In this document: positions 1 to 7,958 of the stretch, one piece after another
Layout of the letters: each line of letters begins with the position of its first letter
Position numbering within the stretch: position 1 is the stretch's first letter
Source: Deltaproteobacteria bacterium
GTDB lineage: Bacteria > Myxococcota_A > UBA796 > SXON01
NCBI GenBank assembly: GCA_947484175.1
Contig: CANKOI010000016.1
Location: 1-56,739 of the forward strand
Length of the DNA: 56,739 bases
Direction: 5' to 3'
The notes under the pieces: generated by a model
The model's database searches: none
Told to the model about the DNA's origin: nothing
Seen by the model: only the letters and a program-made list of their open reading frames with translations
Program-made: the position numbers and the translations under genes

Positions 1-704
1 ACCACACGTTCCCCCCCCGCCATCCGTCGGTCGTAGCGCTCCACGACCAGGCTGGGCGGACCGGTGCCGAGGCACACCTCCACCTTGGCGACATCTAGGC
101 CGATCTGGGCCGCCAGCCCCATGACATAGGCCTCGTTCATCGGCAGGTGGGCGAACCGCACGTGCGGTAGCTTCAGGAGGTGGGAGCTCGCCGTCGAGCC
201 CATTGGCAGCGCGATCTTCCCGCCAACGACGCACACCGGGAGCTTGTCCTGGGCGCCAGCCAAGGAAAGTCGTACCGTCGGTCCGCCTACGAGGAGCGGT
301 GCGGAGCCGTGCGCCAGCAGGCCAGCGAGCCGTGTAGGCGCAAGTTCCTCGAACGTGTCCTCGCGATCGCCACCGTGTGGCATCCCGGTCGGAACGACGC
401 GGAGCGCGCCCGCGCACTCGCCGCCAATCGCCGCCAGCAGGTCGAGGTCGTTGCCCACGGAGAGTCCGAGGCGCCCGCACACGGCCTCGCGTGCGCTCCC
501 CTCCGGCAGGAGGTTTCCAAACCAGGCGGCCGCTTCGGCCCCGGTCCAGGCGGCGATGCGGAGTGGCAAGCGAACCGAGAGCGGGAATGCGTCCGGGGTG
601 GCCAACCAGCCCGGATCGTACTCAAAGCTGAAGTCACCACCGCGCGCCGCCCCAATCCCCCCGACCCGCTGCTCGCCGAACCACACGCCGAGTGTGCTAC
701 TCAC
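1..704 (-). CDS. hipA: HipA-family Ser/Thr kinase toxin, C-terminus beyond window
   Basis: HipA toxins are kinases that inactivate glutamyl-tRNA synthetase and are held in check by HipB. The gene starts at a GTG (704-702) that overlaps the hipB stop as GTGA, so the pair is translationally coupled. The 234 visible codons carry the family signature: VWFGE at the N-terminus, FPLSVRLPL near residue 40, FGNLLPEG at 62-69, NDLDLLAAIGGECAGAL at 85-101, RLSLAGAQDKL at 145-155 and VVERYDRR at 220-227. The catalytic Asp and the DFG-like segment would lie further on, outside the window, so activity cannot be judged. The non-ATG start makes it easy to miss. Identification is firm; completeness is unknown. 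Confidence 0.92.
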   Translation of the reverse strand, partial: MSSTLGVWFGEQRVGGIGAARGGDFSFEYDPGWLATPDAFPLSVRLPLRIAAWTGAEAAAWFGNLLPEGSAREAVCGRLGLSVGNDLDLLAAIGGECAGALRVVPTGMPHGGDREDTFEELAPTRLAGLLAHGSAPLLVGGPTVRLSLAGAQDKLPVCVVGGKIALPMGSTASSHLLKLPHVRFAHLPMNEAYVMGLAAQIGLDVAKVEVCLGTGPPSLVVERYDRRMAGGERV

Positions 705-970
705 GGCCGCTGCCCGCGGGGCACGATCCAGACGTCCAGCCCGAGCCGCCCGAGGACCTGGAGGACCAGCCCGAGGCGCAGCGTGGCTTTCCCGCGCTCC
801 AACTCGCCGAGGAATCGGACGCCGACGCCGGAGAGACCCGCCGTCTCCGTCTGATCGACCCCTTGTTGCAACCGAGCGTGCCGCACCGTAGCGCCGATGT
901 CAGCCGGGGTGCGAACAAGCGTCGGGGCCGGGGGAGACGAACTCGGCATGGGCACAATCGGGGTGGGCAT
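701..970 (-). CDS. hipB: HipB-family antitoxin, XRE-type DNA-binding protein
   Basis: This 89-residue protein has a Pro/Ser-rich N-terminus (residues 1-20) followed by a helix-turn-helix domain at about 24-78. Its core, IGATVRHARLQQG through FLGELERGKATLRL, is typical of HipB and Xre regulators. HipB dimers bind palindromic operators, neutralise HipA and repress their own operon. The ATG at 970 is preceded by a good Shine-Dalgarno (AGGAAG, 981-976). The reading frame stays open far upstream, but a promoter with two palindromes lies directly before this ATG, which supports the short start. It overlaps hipA by four bases. Confidence 0.85.
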   Translation of the reverse strand: MPTPIVPMPSSSPPAPTLVRTPADIGATVRHARLQQGVDQTETAGLSGVGVRFLGELERGKATLRLGLVLQVLGRLGLDVWIVPRGQRP

Positions 971-974
971 GAGT

Positions 975-992
975 TCTTCCTGATCGGGAAGA
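975..992. promoter_or_regulatory. Predicted HipB operator O1
   Basis: TCTTCCTGATCGGGAAGA is an 18-bp palindrome with a single mismatched pair, centred between 983 and 984. It overlaps the -10 box, the likely transcription start and the Shine-Dalgarno of hipB. Occupancy would block RNA polymerase. A second palindrome with the same GATC core lies 39 bp upstream. Confidence 0.6.
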
Positions 993-1017
993 TACCACCG
1001 CGCGCGCCCCATGTCAT
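989..1017 (-). promoter_or_regulatory. Predicted hipBA promoter
   Basis: Reading the minus strand, ATGACA (1017-1012) matches the -35 consensus at five of six bases. It is separated by exactly 17 bp from TATCTT (994-989), which matches the -10 at four of six. The start of transcription would fall near 982, about 12 bases before the hipB ATG. This lies in the 85-bp gap between the CPBP protease stop and hipB, so hipBA can be expressed apart from the upstream operon. Confidence 0.55.
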
Positions 1018-1028
1018 CCCGATCGGGA
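1017..1028. promoter_or_regulatory. Predicted HipB operator O2
   Basis: TCCCGATCGGGA is a perfect 12-bp palindrome centred between 1022 and 1023. It abuts the predicted -35 box and shares the TCC-n-GATC-n-GGA core with O1. The centre-to-centre distance of 39 bp is about 3.7 helical turns. Paired operators around a hipBA promoter are known from enteric hipBA; the sequence here is different, so this is an inference from position and symmetry. Confidence 0.55.
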
Positions 1029-1055
1029 AGGATCACCGCCACGTACCCCCACCCC

Positions 1056-1826
1056 TCACACCGCCGCCGCCATGCCGTTGTTGAGCACATGAAGCAGCCA
1101 CCCGGGCAGCACGCTGCCGCTGCGCTCGCGTAGCCAGCCGCACACCAGTCCGATGAGCACGAGCATGGGCACAGCCCACACGCGGTCGGTGTGGACGGCG
1201 CCGAACAGCACGGCCTGGGCCACGATGGCGCGGCGGGCGCCGAAGCGCGCCCGCAAGAGCGGCTGGCACCACCCGCGGAAGAACAGCTCCTCGGTGAGCG
1301 GCGCCACGCCGAGCACGAAGGCGAGCACCACGCCTCGCACCCAGCCCTCCTGCGCGGCCAGCGCCGCGGCGAGGCTCTGCGCCTCCGGCACAAAGCCCAC
1401 GGCGCCCAGCAGGAGCATCCACGCCACCCCCGCGACCACCACGCACAGAGCGGCGGGAACCCCCGCGAGCACCCACTTCCACCCCGGCCAGGCCCCTGCG
1501 TGGAGGCTCCCCGCCACCCGGGCCGCCACCAGCGAGGCCGCGGTGCCGCACGCTGTTCCCAGCGTGCCCGCCACCAGCCACGGGCCCGTGGTGAGCAGCT
1601 CCGCCTCGAAACGAAGCGGCGCGCCGAACAGGAGCGCCCCGCCCAACGCCAGCGCGTTCCCCAACCCGAAACCCAATCCCCCCACGAGCGCTGCCTGCAC
1701 CCACCACGGGCCGAGCGACGGCATCCTCCGGAGGGCCACGCCGAGTACACCGCCGCTCACCGCAGCCACCACGAGCCCGACGACAGCGAAGGCCACCGCC
1801 AAACTCGGCGTGAGCGCAGCCGTCAC
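1056..1826 (-). CDS. CPBP family intramembrane metalloprotease
   Basis: This 256-residue polytopic membrane protein belongs to the CPBP/Abi (CaaX protease and bacteriocin-processing) family. It carries the EExxxR motif as EELFFRG (E179, E180, R184), a histidine in GAVHTD (H212) and the final HxxxN-type motif LLHVLNN (H246, N249/N250). These form the metal-binding glutamate protease site within the membrane. Hydrophobic helices fill most of residues 5-250. The GTG start at 1826 overlaps the stop of the upstream lipoprotein gene as GTGA, so it is the third gene of an operon. The substrate cannot be read from the sequence; CPBP proteins act in prenyl-protein processing, bacteriocin immunity or signalling. 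Confidence 0.85.
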   Translation of the reverse strand: MTAALTPSLAVAFAVVGLVVAAVSGGVLGVALRRMPSLGPWWVQAALVGGLGFGLGNALALGGALLFGAPLRFEAELLTTGPWLVAGTLGTACGTAASLVAARVAGSLHAGAWPGWKWVLAGVPAALCVVVAGVAWMLLLGAVGFVPEAQSLAAALAAQEGWVRGVVLAFVLGVAPLTEELFFRGWCQPLLRARFGARRAIVAQAVLFGAVHTDRVWAVPMLVLIGLVCGWLRERSGSVLPGWLLHVLNNGMAAAV

Positions 1827-2734
1827 GGGAGCGGCACGGTGACCACGGCGCCCGTGCTGCGGCCCTCGTGGGGCTGGTAGGGCGCGCCCACGATCAGGAC
1901 GCCGTCGCCGCCCGCCAGCCGGAACGGCTGGCCCACGGCGCCACGCTCCACCACCAACACCTCGCCGCCGTCGAGCGGAACGAGCCGCCCCCGCGGCGGA
2001 ACCACCCACTTGTTGAACGAGCCGGCGGCGTACCCGCCGCCGATGGCCCCCCCAAGGTGGTCGCCCACCGCACCTTCCACTTCGCGGCCATCTTCGCAGG
2101 CCACGCGGCCGGGCGCGTCGTCGGTGGCGAGGTCGGGGTCACCGGAGCAGAGCAGGTCGCCCTCGAGGGTGAGGGCGCCGCCGAGGCCGGCGGGCAGGGC
2201 GGGTGCGGGGAGCGAGGCGGCCAGGTCGGCATCCCAGGTCTGCACCGCGCAGCTCTCGCCGCACACGATTGCGGCCACCCGCGAGTCGCTGGCGGCCAGG
2301 GCCACGATGCCGGCCACCTCGACGCTGGCGCCGTCGAACCGGTGGAGCTGCGTATCGGTGGCGAAGTACAGGCTGGAGCTGCTCGCCGCGAACCAGTCGC
2401 CCCGCGCAACGGTGCTGATGTCCACGCCGGCAACATCGGCCTCCTGAACCCCCACGCGCACCAGCTCCTCGCCCTGCCAGCCCACCCAGAGGGCTGGGCC
2501 CGGCTCCCACTCGCCATCGAGCCAAACGGCCGGGAGGCCGGGCGCGGCCACGGCGAGGCTCCCCTCCCGCCACGCCAAAACCTCGCCGAAGCGCGAGTCG
2601 GGCTCCCCGTACTCCACGGCCACGGCCAGCTCGGCACCGAGCACCGTTTCGCCGGGGAGCAGATCGTCGGTGCAGCCGCAAGCCAGCAGCACGGCGAGGG
2701 CGGTGGCGCCTCGCTCCGCGCAGCCGCGCGTCAC
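1823..2734 (-). CDS. Putative lipoprotein with FG-GAP-like repeats
   Basis: This protein of about 303 residues has a short hydrophobic leader and a lipobox-like LLAC (C19) followed by CTDD, so it is probably a lipoprotein. Repeated short units such as DSRFGEVLAWREGSLAVAAPG and GVLIVGAPY near the C-terminus resemble FG-GAP/integrin-alpha propeller blades. The region between them has regular Trp/Gly-containing strands, in keeping with a beta-propeller. The GTG start at 2734 overlaps the methyltransferase stop (GTGA) and the stop overlaps the CPBP start. No enzyme motif was found. Ligand or calcium binding at the cell surface is a guess from the fold. Confidence 0.65.
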   Translation of the reverse strand: MTRGCAERGATALAVLLACGCTDDLLPGETVLGAELAVAVEYGEPDSRFGEVLAWREGSLAVAAPGLPAVWLDGEWEPGPALWVGWQGEELVRVGVQEADVAGVDISTVARGDWFAASSSSLYFATDTQLHRFDGASVEVAGIVALAASDSRVAAIVCGESCAVQTWDADLAASLPAPALPAGLGGALTLEGDLLCSGDPDLATDDAPGRVACEDGREVEGAVGDHLGGAIGGGYAAGSFNKWVVPPRGRLVPLDGGEVLVVERGAVGQPFRLAGGDGVLIVGAPYQPHEGRSTGAVVTVPLP

Positions 2735-3360
2735 TTCGTGCAGACGAGCCGCCGATAGAACCCGTGCCGCTCGTCGGCCACGTCGGGGCCAAAGGGCGAG
2801 GCCTCCGCCACGGCGCGCAGCTCCGCCCATCGCGCCGCATCCATCCCGAACTTCGCCCACTGGCGGCGCACCAGCGCGTCGGGAGGAAAACCGCCGCGAC
2901 GATCGATCCAGTCCGCGGGCACGGCCGACTCGGGGTCGGCCTCGTACACGTAGAACCGCCCGCCCTCGACGAGCACGCGGTGTACCTCCGCGAAGATCGG
3001 CCCCGGCTCGGCCCAGTGGTGGGCCGACTGCACCGCCGCCGCCGACTCAAACGTACGCTCGGGGTACACGATGTCGCTCGCGCTCATCTTGCGGAACGTC
3101 ACATTCAGGCGGCCGCGCTTGTTGGCCTCCGCGTAGTGCAGCATCGCGTCGGAGGTGTCGATGCCCACGGCATCCACTTCGCGGCGGCCGCTCGCCACAT
3201 GGATGGCGAGCCAGCCCGTGCCTGTGCCCACGTCGAGGAAACAGCCCTGCTCGGTGCCCACGTCGGCCGCGATGAAGCGGTAGGCGGGCTGGTAGTAGCG
3301 ACTCGGCCCCAACTGGTAGGCGAGCGCGGTGAGCGCGGCACGAGAGGGGAGGAGCGGCAT
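2731..3360 (-). CDS. Class I SAM-dependent methyltransferase
   Basis: The 209-residue protein has a Rossmann-type SAM-binding motif, FLDVGTGTGWLA at 41-52, then an acidic strand-2 end (VGIDTSDAML) and a motif region AAAVQSAHHWAEPGPIFAE typical of methyltransferase type 11/25 enzymes. The segment RVLVEGGRFYVYEADP is motif III. The ATG at 3360 faces the divergent epimerase gene start 22 bp away. It heads an operon with the FG-GAP-like lipoprotein and the CPBP protease, coupled by GTGA overlaps. The substrate is unknown. Confidence 0.85.
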   Translation of the reverse strand: MPLLPSRAALTALAYQLGPSRYYQPAYRFIAADVGTEQGCFLDVGTGTGWLAIHVASGRREVDAVGIDTSDAMLHYAEANKRGRLNVTFRKMSASDIVYPERTFESAAAVQSAHHWAEPGPIFAEVHRVLVEGGRFYVYEADPESAVPADWIDRRGGFPPDALVRRQWAKFGMDAARWAELRAVAEASPFGPDVADERHGFYRRLVCTK

Positions 3361-3382
3361 CAAACGGTCCGGCGGCACGCTA

Positions 3383-4390
3383 ATGTGCGCGGCGATGCCC
3401 ACGCCGTCAACGTCTCCCCTCCCCTTCCAACGCTGGGCGGTAACCGGCGGCACCGGTCTGGTGGGGAACAACGTGGTCCGGGCGCTCGTGGCGGCCGGTG
3501 CCGAGGTGCGGGTGCTCAGCCGAAAGCCGCCTCGCCGGGAGTTCGCCGGCCTCGCCGTCGAAGAGGTGTCCGGCGATCTCGACGACACCAGCGCGCTCGG
3601 GCGGGCGTTCGCCGGAGTGGAGTGCGTGGTGCACGCCGCTGCGATGGTGGAGATTCGATACGGGGGGCGGGCGGAGATGGAGGCGGTGAACGTCAAGGGG
3701 ACGGCCAACGTGTTGGCCGCGCTGCCACCGGGCGTCCGACTCGTGCACGTGAGCACCGTCGACGCGCTCGGCATGCGCACCCGCGCCCTCCCGGCCGACG
3801 AAGACTGCCAGCCTGCCGCCCACGAAGGCGGTGTGCCCTACGTAGACACCAAACGCGCCGCCGACCGGCTGGTGCAGGAGAGCGGCGCCAACGCGGTGAT
3901 CGTATACCCCACCTACATGTTCGGGCCCTGGGACTGGCGCCCGTCGAGCGGAAAAATGCTCCTCGAGATCGGCGCCGGCAAGGGCCTCCTCGCCCCGCCC
4001 GGCGGCAACAACTTCGTGGACGTGCGCGACGTGGTCGCCGGCCTGCTCGCCGCCGCCGCCGCCCCGGCGGGAGGGCGCTGGATCCTCGGCGGGGAAAACC
4101 TCTCCTACCGCGAGGCGTGGGCGCTCATGGCGGAGGTGACGGGCGGGCGCGCGCCGCTCGGCGAGCTTCCCGCTTGGGTCGCGAGGGCCGCGGCGGTCGG
4201 CTTCGATGGGGCCCGCGCCGTGGGGCTGCGCGAAGGCGAGATCAACGCTGCGGCGATTCGCATGAGCACCCTCCCCCACTACTTTTCGCCGGCGCGGGCC
4301 CGGGCAGAGCTGGCGCTGCCCCACACGCCGCTCCGCACGGCCCTCGCGGATGCGTGGGCGTGGTTTGGGGAACAGGGGATGCGCGGGTAG
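3383..4390 (+). CDS. NAD(P)-dependent epimerase/dehydratase (extended SDR)
   Basis: The protein begins with the extended-SDR nucleotide motif TGGTGLVG at about 21-28 and carries the catalytic YVDTK (Y153, K157) with an upstream VHVSTVDALG active-site Ser/Thr region. At about 335 residues it is the normal length. The family includes sugar epimerases, dihydroflavonol reductase-like enzymes and 3-beta-hydroxysteroid dehydrogenases; the FGPWDWRPSSGKML region resembles the latter two. Start choices are ATG 3383 or ATG 3395; the first is listed. It diverges from the methyltransferase gene. The exact substrate cannot be assigned. Confidence 0.85.
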   Translation: MCAAMPTPSTSPLPFQRWAVTGGTGLVGNNVVRALVAAGAEVRVLSRKPPRREFAGLAVEEVSGDLDDTSALGRAFAGVECVVHAAAMVEIRYGGRAEMEAVNVKGTANVLAALPPGVRLVHVSTVDALGMRTRALPADEDCQPAAHEGGVPYVDTKRAADRLVQESGANAVIVYPTYMFGPWDWRPSSGKMLLEIGAGKGLLAPPGGNNFVDVRDVVAGLLAAAAAPAGGRWILGGENLSYREAWALMAEVTGGRAPLGELPAWVARAAAVGFDGARAVGLREGEINAAAIRMSTLPHYFSPARARAELALPHTPLRTALADAWAWFGEQGMRG

Positions 4391-4456
4391 GCGCCGCGCC
4401 CCTCCGCCCGGCGCGGGAGCGCCAGGCGCGGCCCGCCCGACGAGTTGCCCCCGCGA

Positions 4457-5140
4457 TTACCCTCCCCTGCCCACCAACTCCACGTCGCCAGTGAGCACCG
4501 CCTCACCCCCTACGATCAAGGCGCCATCTGCACGAAGCTCCGTTGCCAGCCCCTCGCGACCGTCCACCCGCACCACCCGCCCGAGGGTGTGCGAAACGCG
4601 GCGCCATTCTTCGAGGCGAGCCGGGTGGGTGCACCACCCCAAGATGGCCGACCGCGCCCGTTCGGCGACGGCGGGCACGTCGAGTTCCACGCCCTCGATT
4701 TCGTTGCCCTCGACGAGGTTCCGGAGCGAGGTGGCGCGGAAGTCGCCGAAGCTGCGCTGGTTTACGTTCAGGCCAAGACCCAGAATCACGAACCCTACGT
4801 GCGGCCCGTCGGCATCGAGCTCCGCCAGCAGGCCGCCCACCTTCAGGCCGCCGCGACTCACCAGATCGTTGGGCCATTTCACTCGCAGGCCGAAGGTGAG
4901 GGCGAGCCCAGCCGCCGCTCCCAGCGAGAGCAGCGCTGCCTCGGCCACCGGTACGTCGGGGCGCAGCACCACCGACATGAGCAGGTTTTCGCCCGGCTCG
5001 CTCTCCCACACCCGACCGAGGCGGCCCCGGCCCGAGGACTGCGCCCTCGCCACAAACGCGGAGCCGTGGGGGGCGCCGGCCCGAGCGGCTTCGCGCGCGA
5101 GGCGCTGCGTGCTGTCCACTTCGTCGAAGAAACGGATCAC
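4457..5140 (-). CDS. birA: Biotin-[acetyl-CoA-carboxylase] ligase, short form
   Basis: BirA activates biotin as biotinyl-AMP and transfers it to the lysine of the biotin carboxyl carrier protein. The 227-residue protein has FFDEVDSTQRLA at the N-terminus, the biotinyl-AMP loop SSGRGRLGRVW at 35-45, VKWPNDLV and the GLGLNVN motif, followed by a small C-terminal domain (GRVVRVDG through LTGDVELV). It lacks the N-terminal helix-turn-helix of E. coli BirA, so it should be a pure ligase without repressor function. The GTG start at 5140 overlaps the stop of the upstream hydrolase gene as GTGA. Confidence 0.92.
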   Translation of the reverse strand: MIRFFDEVDSTQRLAREAARAGAPHGSAFVARAQSSGRGRLGRVWESEPGENLLMSVVLRPDVPVAEAALLSLGAAAGLALTFGLRVKWPNDLVSRGGLKVGGLLAELDADGPHVGFVILGLGLNVNQRSFGDFRATSLRNLVEGNEIEGVELDVPAVAERARSAILGWCTHPARLEEWRRVSHTLGRVVRVDGREGLATELRADGALIVGGEAVLTGDVELVGRGG

Positions 5141-6039
5141 GACGACGAAGTGCCGAAACGTTCGCGGAGGAAGCGTTCCACCCGGTGGTTGATGGTTTCG
5201 GGCTGCTCCACGATCGCGGCGTGACTCGCATCGGCCAACACCAGCAGCTCCGCGCCCCGAATGCTGCTCGCCATCTGGCGACTGAGTCGAATCGGCGTGA
5301 ACGCATCCCGCTCGGCGCCCACGATCAGCACGGGAACATTGATACTGTCGAGCAGATCCCACGCGTCGTGCTCCTGCATCTGCAGCACGGTGCGGATGAA
5401 CATCCGCATGTCGAGCATGGCGAGGTGTTCAAGGTACGGTGACATGTCCACTTTCGAGGCGTACATCGGGTCTACGAGCTTGGCTCGCCGGGTGAACTCC
5501 CACGCTACTCGCGAGTGGAGAATCGGCCGAACGATGAGGTGCGTACGGTCGCCAAGCGCCGCGACCAACTGCCCGGCGAGACGGAAGTACATGGGGGAGC
5601 GGGGGTTGTCGCCGAAGGTCTCGAGGGCCCGACCGGCGGTGCCGAGGATCAGCACGTAGCCGCGGATGCGACCAGCGTGCGCCCGCCACGCCTCCAAGCC
5701 CACCTGACAGCCCATCGAATGACCGCAGATCAGCGCGTTGTCGATGCTGGCGGCGTCCATCACCGCGATGAGATCTCGGGCATGCTGAGGAATGCCCACC
5801 TCGCCGCGAGCGGGGTCAGCAAGCGGATCGCTCCGCCCGTGCCCGCGGTAGTCCCACGTGAGCACCGTGAACCGATCGGAGAAGTGCTCCTCGACGTACC
5901 GCCAGAAAAACGTCGAAACGCCCACGCCATTGTTGCAGACCAACGCGGGGCCCTCGCCCACGGCGCGCCAGTACAGGCGCACGCCGTCGTCGGCCACGGC
6001 GATTCCGGTGCGAAGGGGGCGGTCGCTCAGGGGGTCCAC
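5137..6039 (-). CDS. Alpha/beta hydrolase
   Basis: This 300-residue alpha/beta-hydrolase has the nucleophile elbow GHSMGC (Ser108), a likely acid in VGAERDAFTP and the catalytic histidine in ADASHAAIVEQP. The oxyanion region VCNNGVGVSTFFW precedes DYRGHGRSDP, a standard feature of the family. The start is a GTG. It is translationally coupled to birA by a GTGA overlap; a functional link with biotin metabolism (for example a BioH-like esterase) is possible but cannot be inferred from sequence alone. Confidence 0.85.
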   Translation of the reverse strand: MDPLSDRPLRTGIAVADDGVRLYWRAVGEGPALVCNNGVGVSTFFWRYVEEHFSDRFTVLTWDYRGHGRSDPLADPARGEVGIPQHARDLIAVMDAASIDNALICGHSMGCQVGLEAWRAHAGRIRGYVLILGTAGRALETFGDNPRSPMYFRLAGQLVAALGDRTHLIVRPILHSRVAWEFTRRAKLVDPMYASKVDMSPYLEHLAMLDMRMFIRTVLQMQEHDAWDLLDSINVPVLIVGAERDAFTPIRLSRQMASSIRGAELLVLADASHAAIVEQPETINHRVERFLRERFGTSSS

Positions 6040-6113
6040 GAAGCCGCGCTAACGCGCAGCCCACCCTCATGACGGCCCCCTCGGCCGCCGATCCGGAAGG
6101 GGACGGAGCCTGA

Positions 6114-6488
6114 ATGACCCACCCGCCTCTCCTGCCCACGAATTCCACCGATGAGCGCCGTATCGGCACGCGCTTTCAGCTTGAGGCGCAGATCACCGCC
6201 ACTTCGCAGGAGAACTTCTACTGCGGCTTCACCGAGGACCTGAGCGAGGGCGGAGTCTTCGTCATGATGCGGCCGCCGCCGCCCGTGGGAGAGATGGTTC
6301 ACCTCAGTGTTCGTGTGGGCGCCGAGCCCGCGGTGAGCGCGATCGGCGCGGTGCGATGGCACCGGTTCGATCAGGACGGCATCGCCTGTGGATGCGGCGT
6401 GCAGTTCCTGATGCTCGAACCACGCGCGGCGGACGTATTCCAAGGGATGTTGTCGCGATCCGCGCAGGTGCCGTTGCTCGTGGAGTGA
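6114..6488 (+). CDS. PilZ domain protein
   Basis: A 124-residue single-domain protein. It has the c-di-GMP binding signature RxxxR (RRIGTR, residues 15-20) followed by DLSEGGVFV (42-50), matching the D/NxSxxG motif, and closes with CGVQFLML in the final strand. All key residues for binding cyclic di-GMP are present. The spacing and the GGVFVM segment resemble the myxobacterial PilZ subfamily TIGR02266. It stands alone, convergent with the kinase gene, so its partner is not evident. Confidence 0.88.
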   Translation: MTHPPLLPTNSTDERRIGTRFQLEAQITATSQENFYCGFTEDLSEGGVFVMMRPPPPVGEMVHLSVRVGAEPAVSAIGAVRWHRFDQDGIACGCGVQFLMLEPRAADVFQGMLSRSAQVPLLVE

Positions 6489-6489
6489 A

Positions 6490-7941
6490 TCAGATCGTCC
6501 GCGAGGCGTAGAGCTCCGCGCCGTCGGGCCCCGACCACACCACGCCGGCCTCGAAGAGCGGCTCGAGCGCATCGAGGGTCTGGTGCTCCGTGAGTTCCAC
6601 CAGCCCGGCCAACTCCGGGAGGCGCGCCGAACCTTCCTCGAGACGGCCAAGCAGGCGCGCTTGGGGCGGGGTGAGCTCGGGCACCGCCACGTGCCCCTGC
6701 AAGAGGGCGACCGCCACCGCCGGGTGTCCGCGGCTCCGCTCATAGGCGCTCTCCGCGCGGTCCGAGCCGTGGCCGAGCGCCGCGGAAAGCAAGGCCACGT
6801 CGCTGCGCCCGAAGGCTGCCGGACGGATGTGCACCAAGCCCCGGCTCGCCAGGGCCCGCACCGGCACGCTCGCCCGGACGATGACCAGGCCAGCATCGGT
6901 GGGCGGTTCGAGTGCCGCCCTCAGCACCTGGACATCGAGCCCGTCGGCGTCCAGAACGATCACGTCGTTCTCCTGGGCGCCGTTCAGGGCCCGCCCGGCC
7001 TCTTCGAGCCTCATGCGCTGCACGGCTAGGCCCTCGACCGTGGCACGGTGGGCCACCTCGTCCACGAGAGTGCGCCGACCGGAACCCGGCGCCCCGTGCA
7101 CGATGACCAGCGCCGACTCCCCCCGGAGCACGTCCACGAGGATGCGGCGCAGCCGGTCGCGTTCGTCGTCCATGCCGACCACCACCCGGGAGGGCAGTTG
7201 CGGCCCCGCATGCCGCAAGGCCTCGACGAACGCGGCAGCGGACGGCGGCCGCGACGACGGCCGATGGGCGAGCGCCGCGAGCGCCAACTCCGCCACGTCG
7301 GCGGGCACCTCGGGCGCCAGCGAGCCCACCGGGACTGGCAGCGTAGCGCCCTGAGCGTAGCCGAGCGCCTGAGCGCCGGTGCGCGCGTACGGCGGGCGTC
7401 CGGTGCACACCGCGTAGAGCAACGCACCGAGCCCGTACACATCGCTGAGCTCCGAAGGGCCCTCGCCGCGCAGCCGCTCCGGCGCCATCCACCCGAGTGA
7501 GCCGCCGCGGGTGTCGGCCCCCAGGTCCAGCAGGTGGGGCTGACCGTGTTCGTCCACCAGGATGTTGGCCGGGCTGAGGTCGCCGTGAAGCACGCCCGCG
7601 GCGTGCACCGCGACCATCGTTTCGGCCACCCGCTGCATCAGTTGGATCCGGTCGGCCAGGCGGCGCTCATGGGCCCAGCTCGTGAGCCTGGCCCCCTCCA
7701 CGTAGGCGCGGGCCATCCACGTGGCCGAGCGGTCGGCGGCCACCAGCACGGGAATGTTCGGATGGCGAACCCGAGCCAGGGCGCCCACTTCCGCGGCCAA
7801 GCTCCGCCCACCCGCCGCGATCTTCACCGCGAGGCGCCGACCTTCGGCCTCGGCGTACCACACCTCACCCGTCGCACCCGCGCCGAGCCGGTGCGTTCGT
7901 TCGAATGGAATGGGGTCCGGCACACGTACCGGATAATCCAC
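6490..7941 (-). CDS. Ser/Thr protein kinase with C-terminal P-loop-like domain
   Basis: The first 250 residues are a eukaryote-like kinase: a glycine loop RLGAGATGEVW, Lys40 in LAVK, Glu51, catalytic loop HGDLSPANIL (D121, N126), DLG (D139) and APE (MAPERL). The catalytic loop has HGD instead of HRD, making it a non-RD kinase, which usually does not need activation-loop phosphorylation. Residues 250-483 resemble a STAND-type ATPase module, but the P-loop reads GAPGSGRRT with Arg where the Lys should be. A Walker-B-like IVLDADG follows. There is no transmembrane segment, so it is cytoplasmic. The start is GTG, 17 bp from the divergent barrel-like gene. Confidence 0.85.
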   Translation of the reverse strand: MDYPVRVPDPIPFERTHRLGAGATGEVWYAEAEGRRLAVKIAAGGRSLAAEVGALARVRHPNIPVLVAADRSATWMARAYVEGARLTSWAHERRLADRIQLMQRVAETMVAVHAAGVLHGDLSPANILVDEHGQPHLLDLGADTRGGSLGWMAPERLRGEGPSELSDVYGLGALLYAVCTGRPPYARTGAQALGYAQGATLPVPVGSLAPEVPADVAELALAALAHRPSSRPPSAAAFVEALRHAGPQLPSRVVVGMDDERDRLRRILVDVLRGESALVIVHGAPGSGRRTLVDEVAHRATVEGLAVQRMRLEEAGRALNGAQENDVIVLDADGLDVQVLRAALEPPTDAGLVIVRASVPVRALASRGLVHIRPAAFGRSDVALLSAALGHGSDRAESAYERSRGHPAVAVALLQGHVAVPELTPPQARLLGRLEEGSARLPELAGLVELTEHQTLDALEPLFEAGVVWSGPDGAELYASRTI

Positions 7942-7958
7942 TCCCCGAGGTTCTACCG

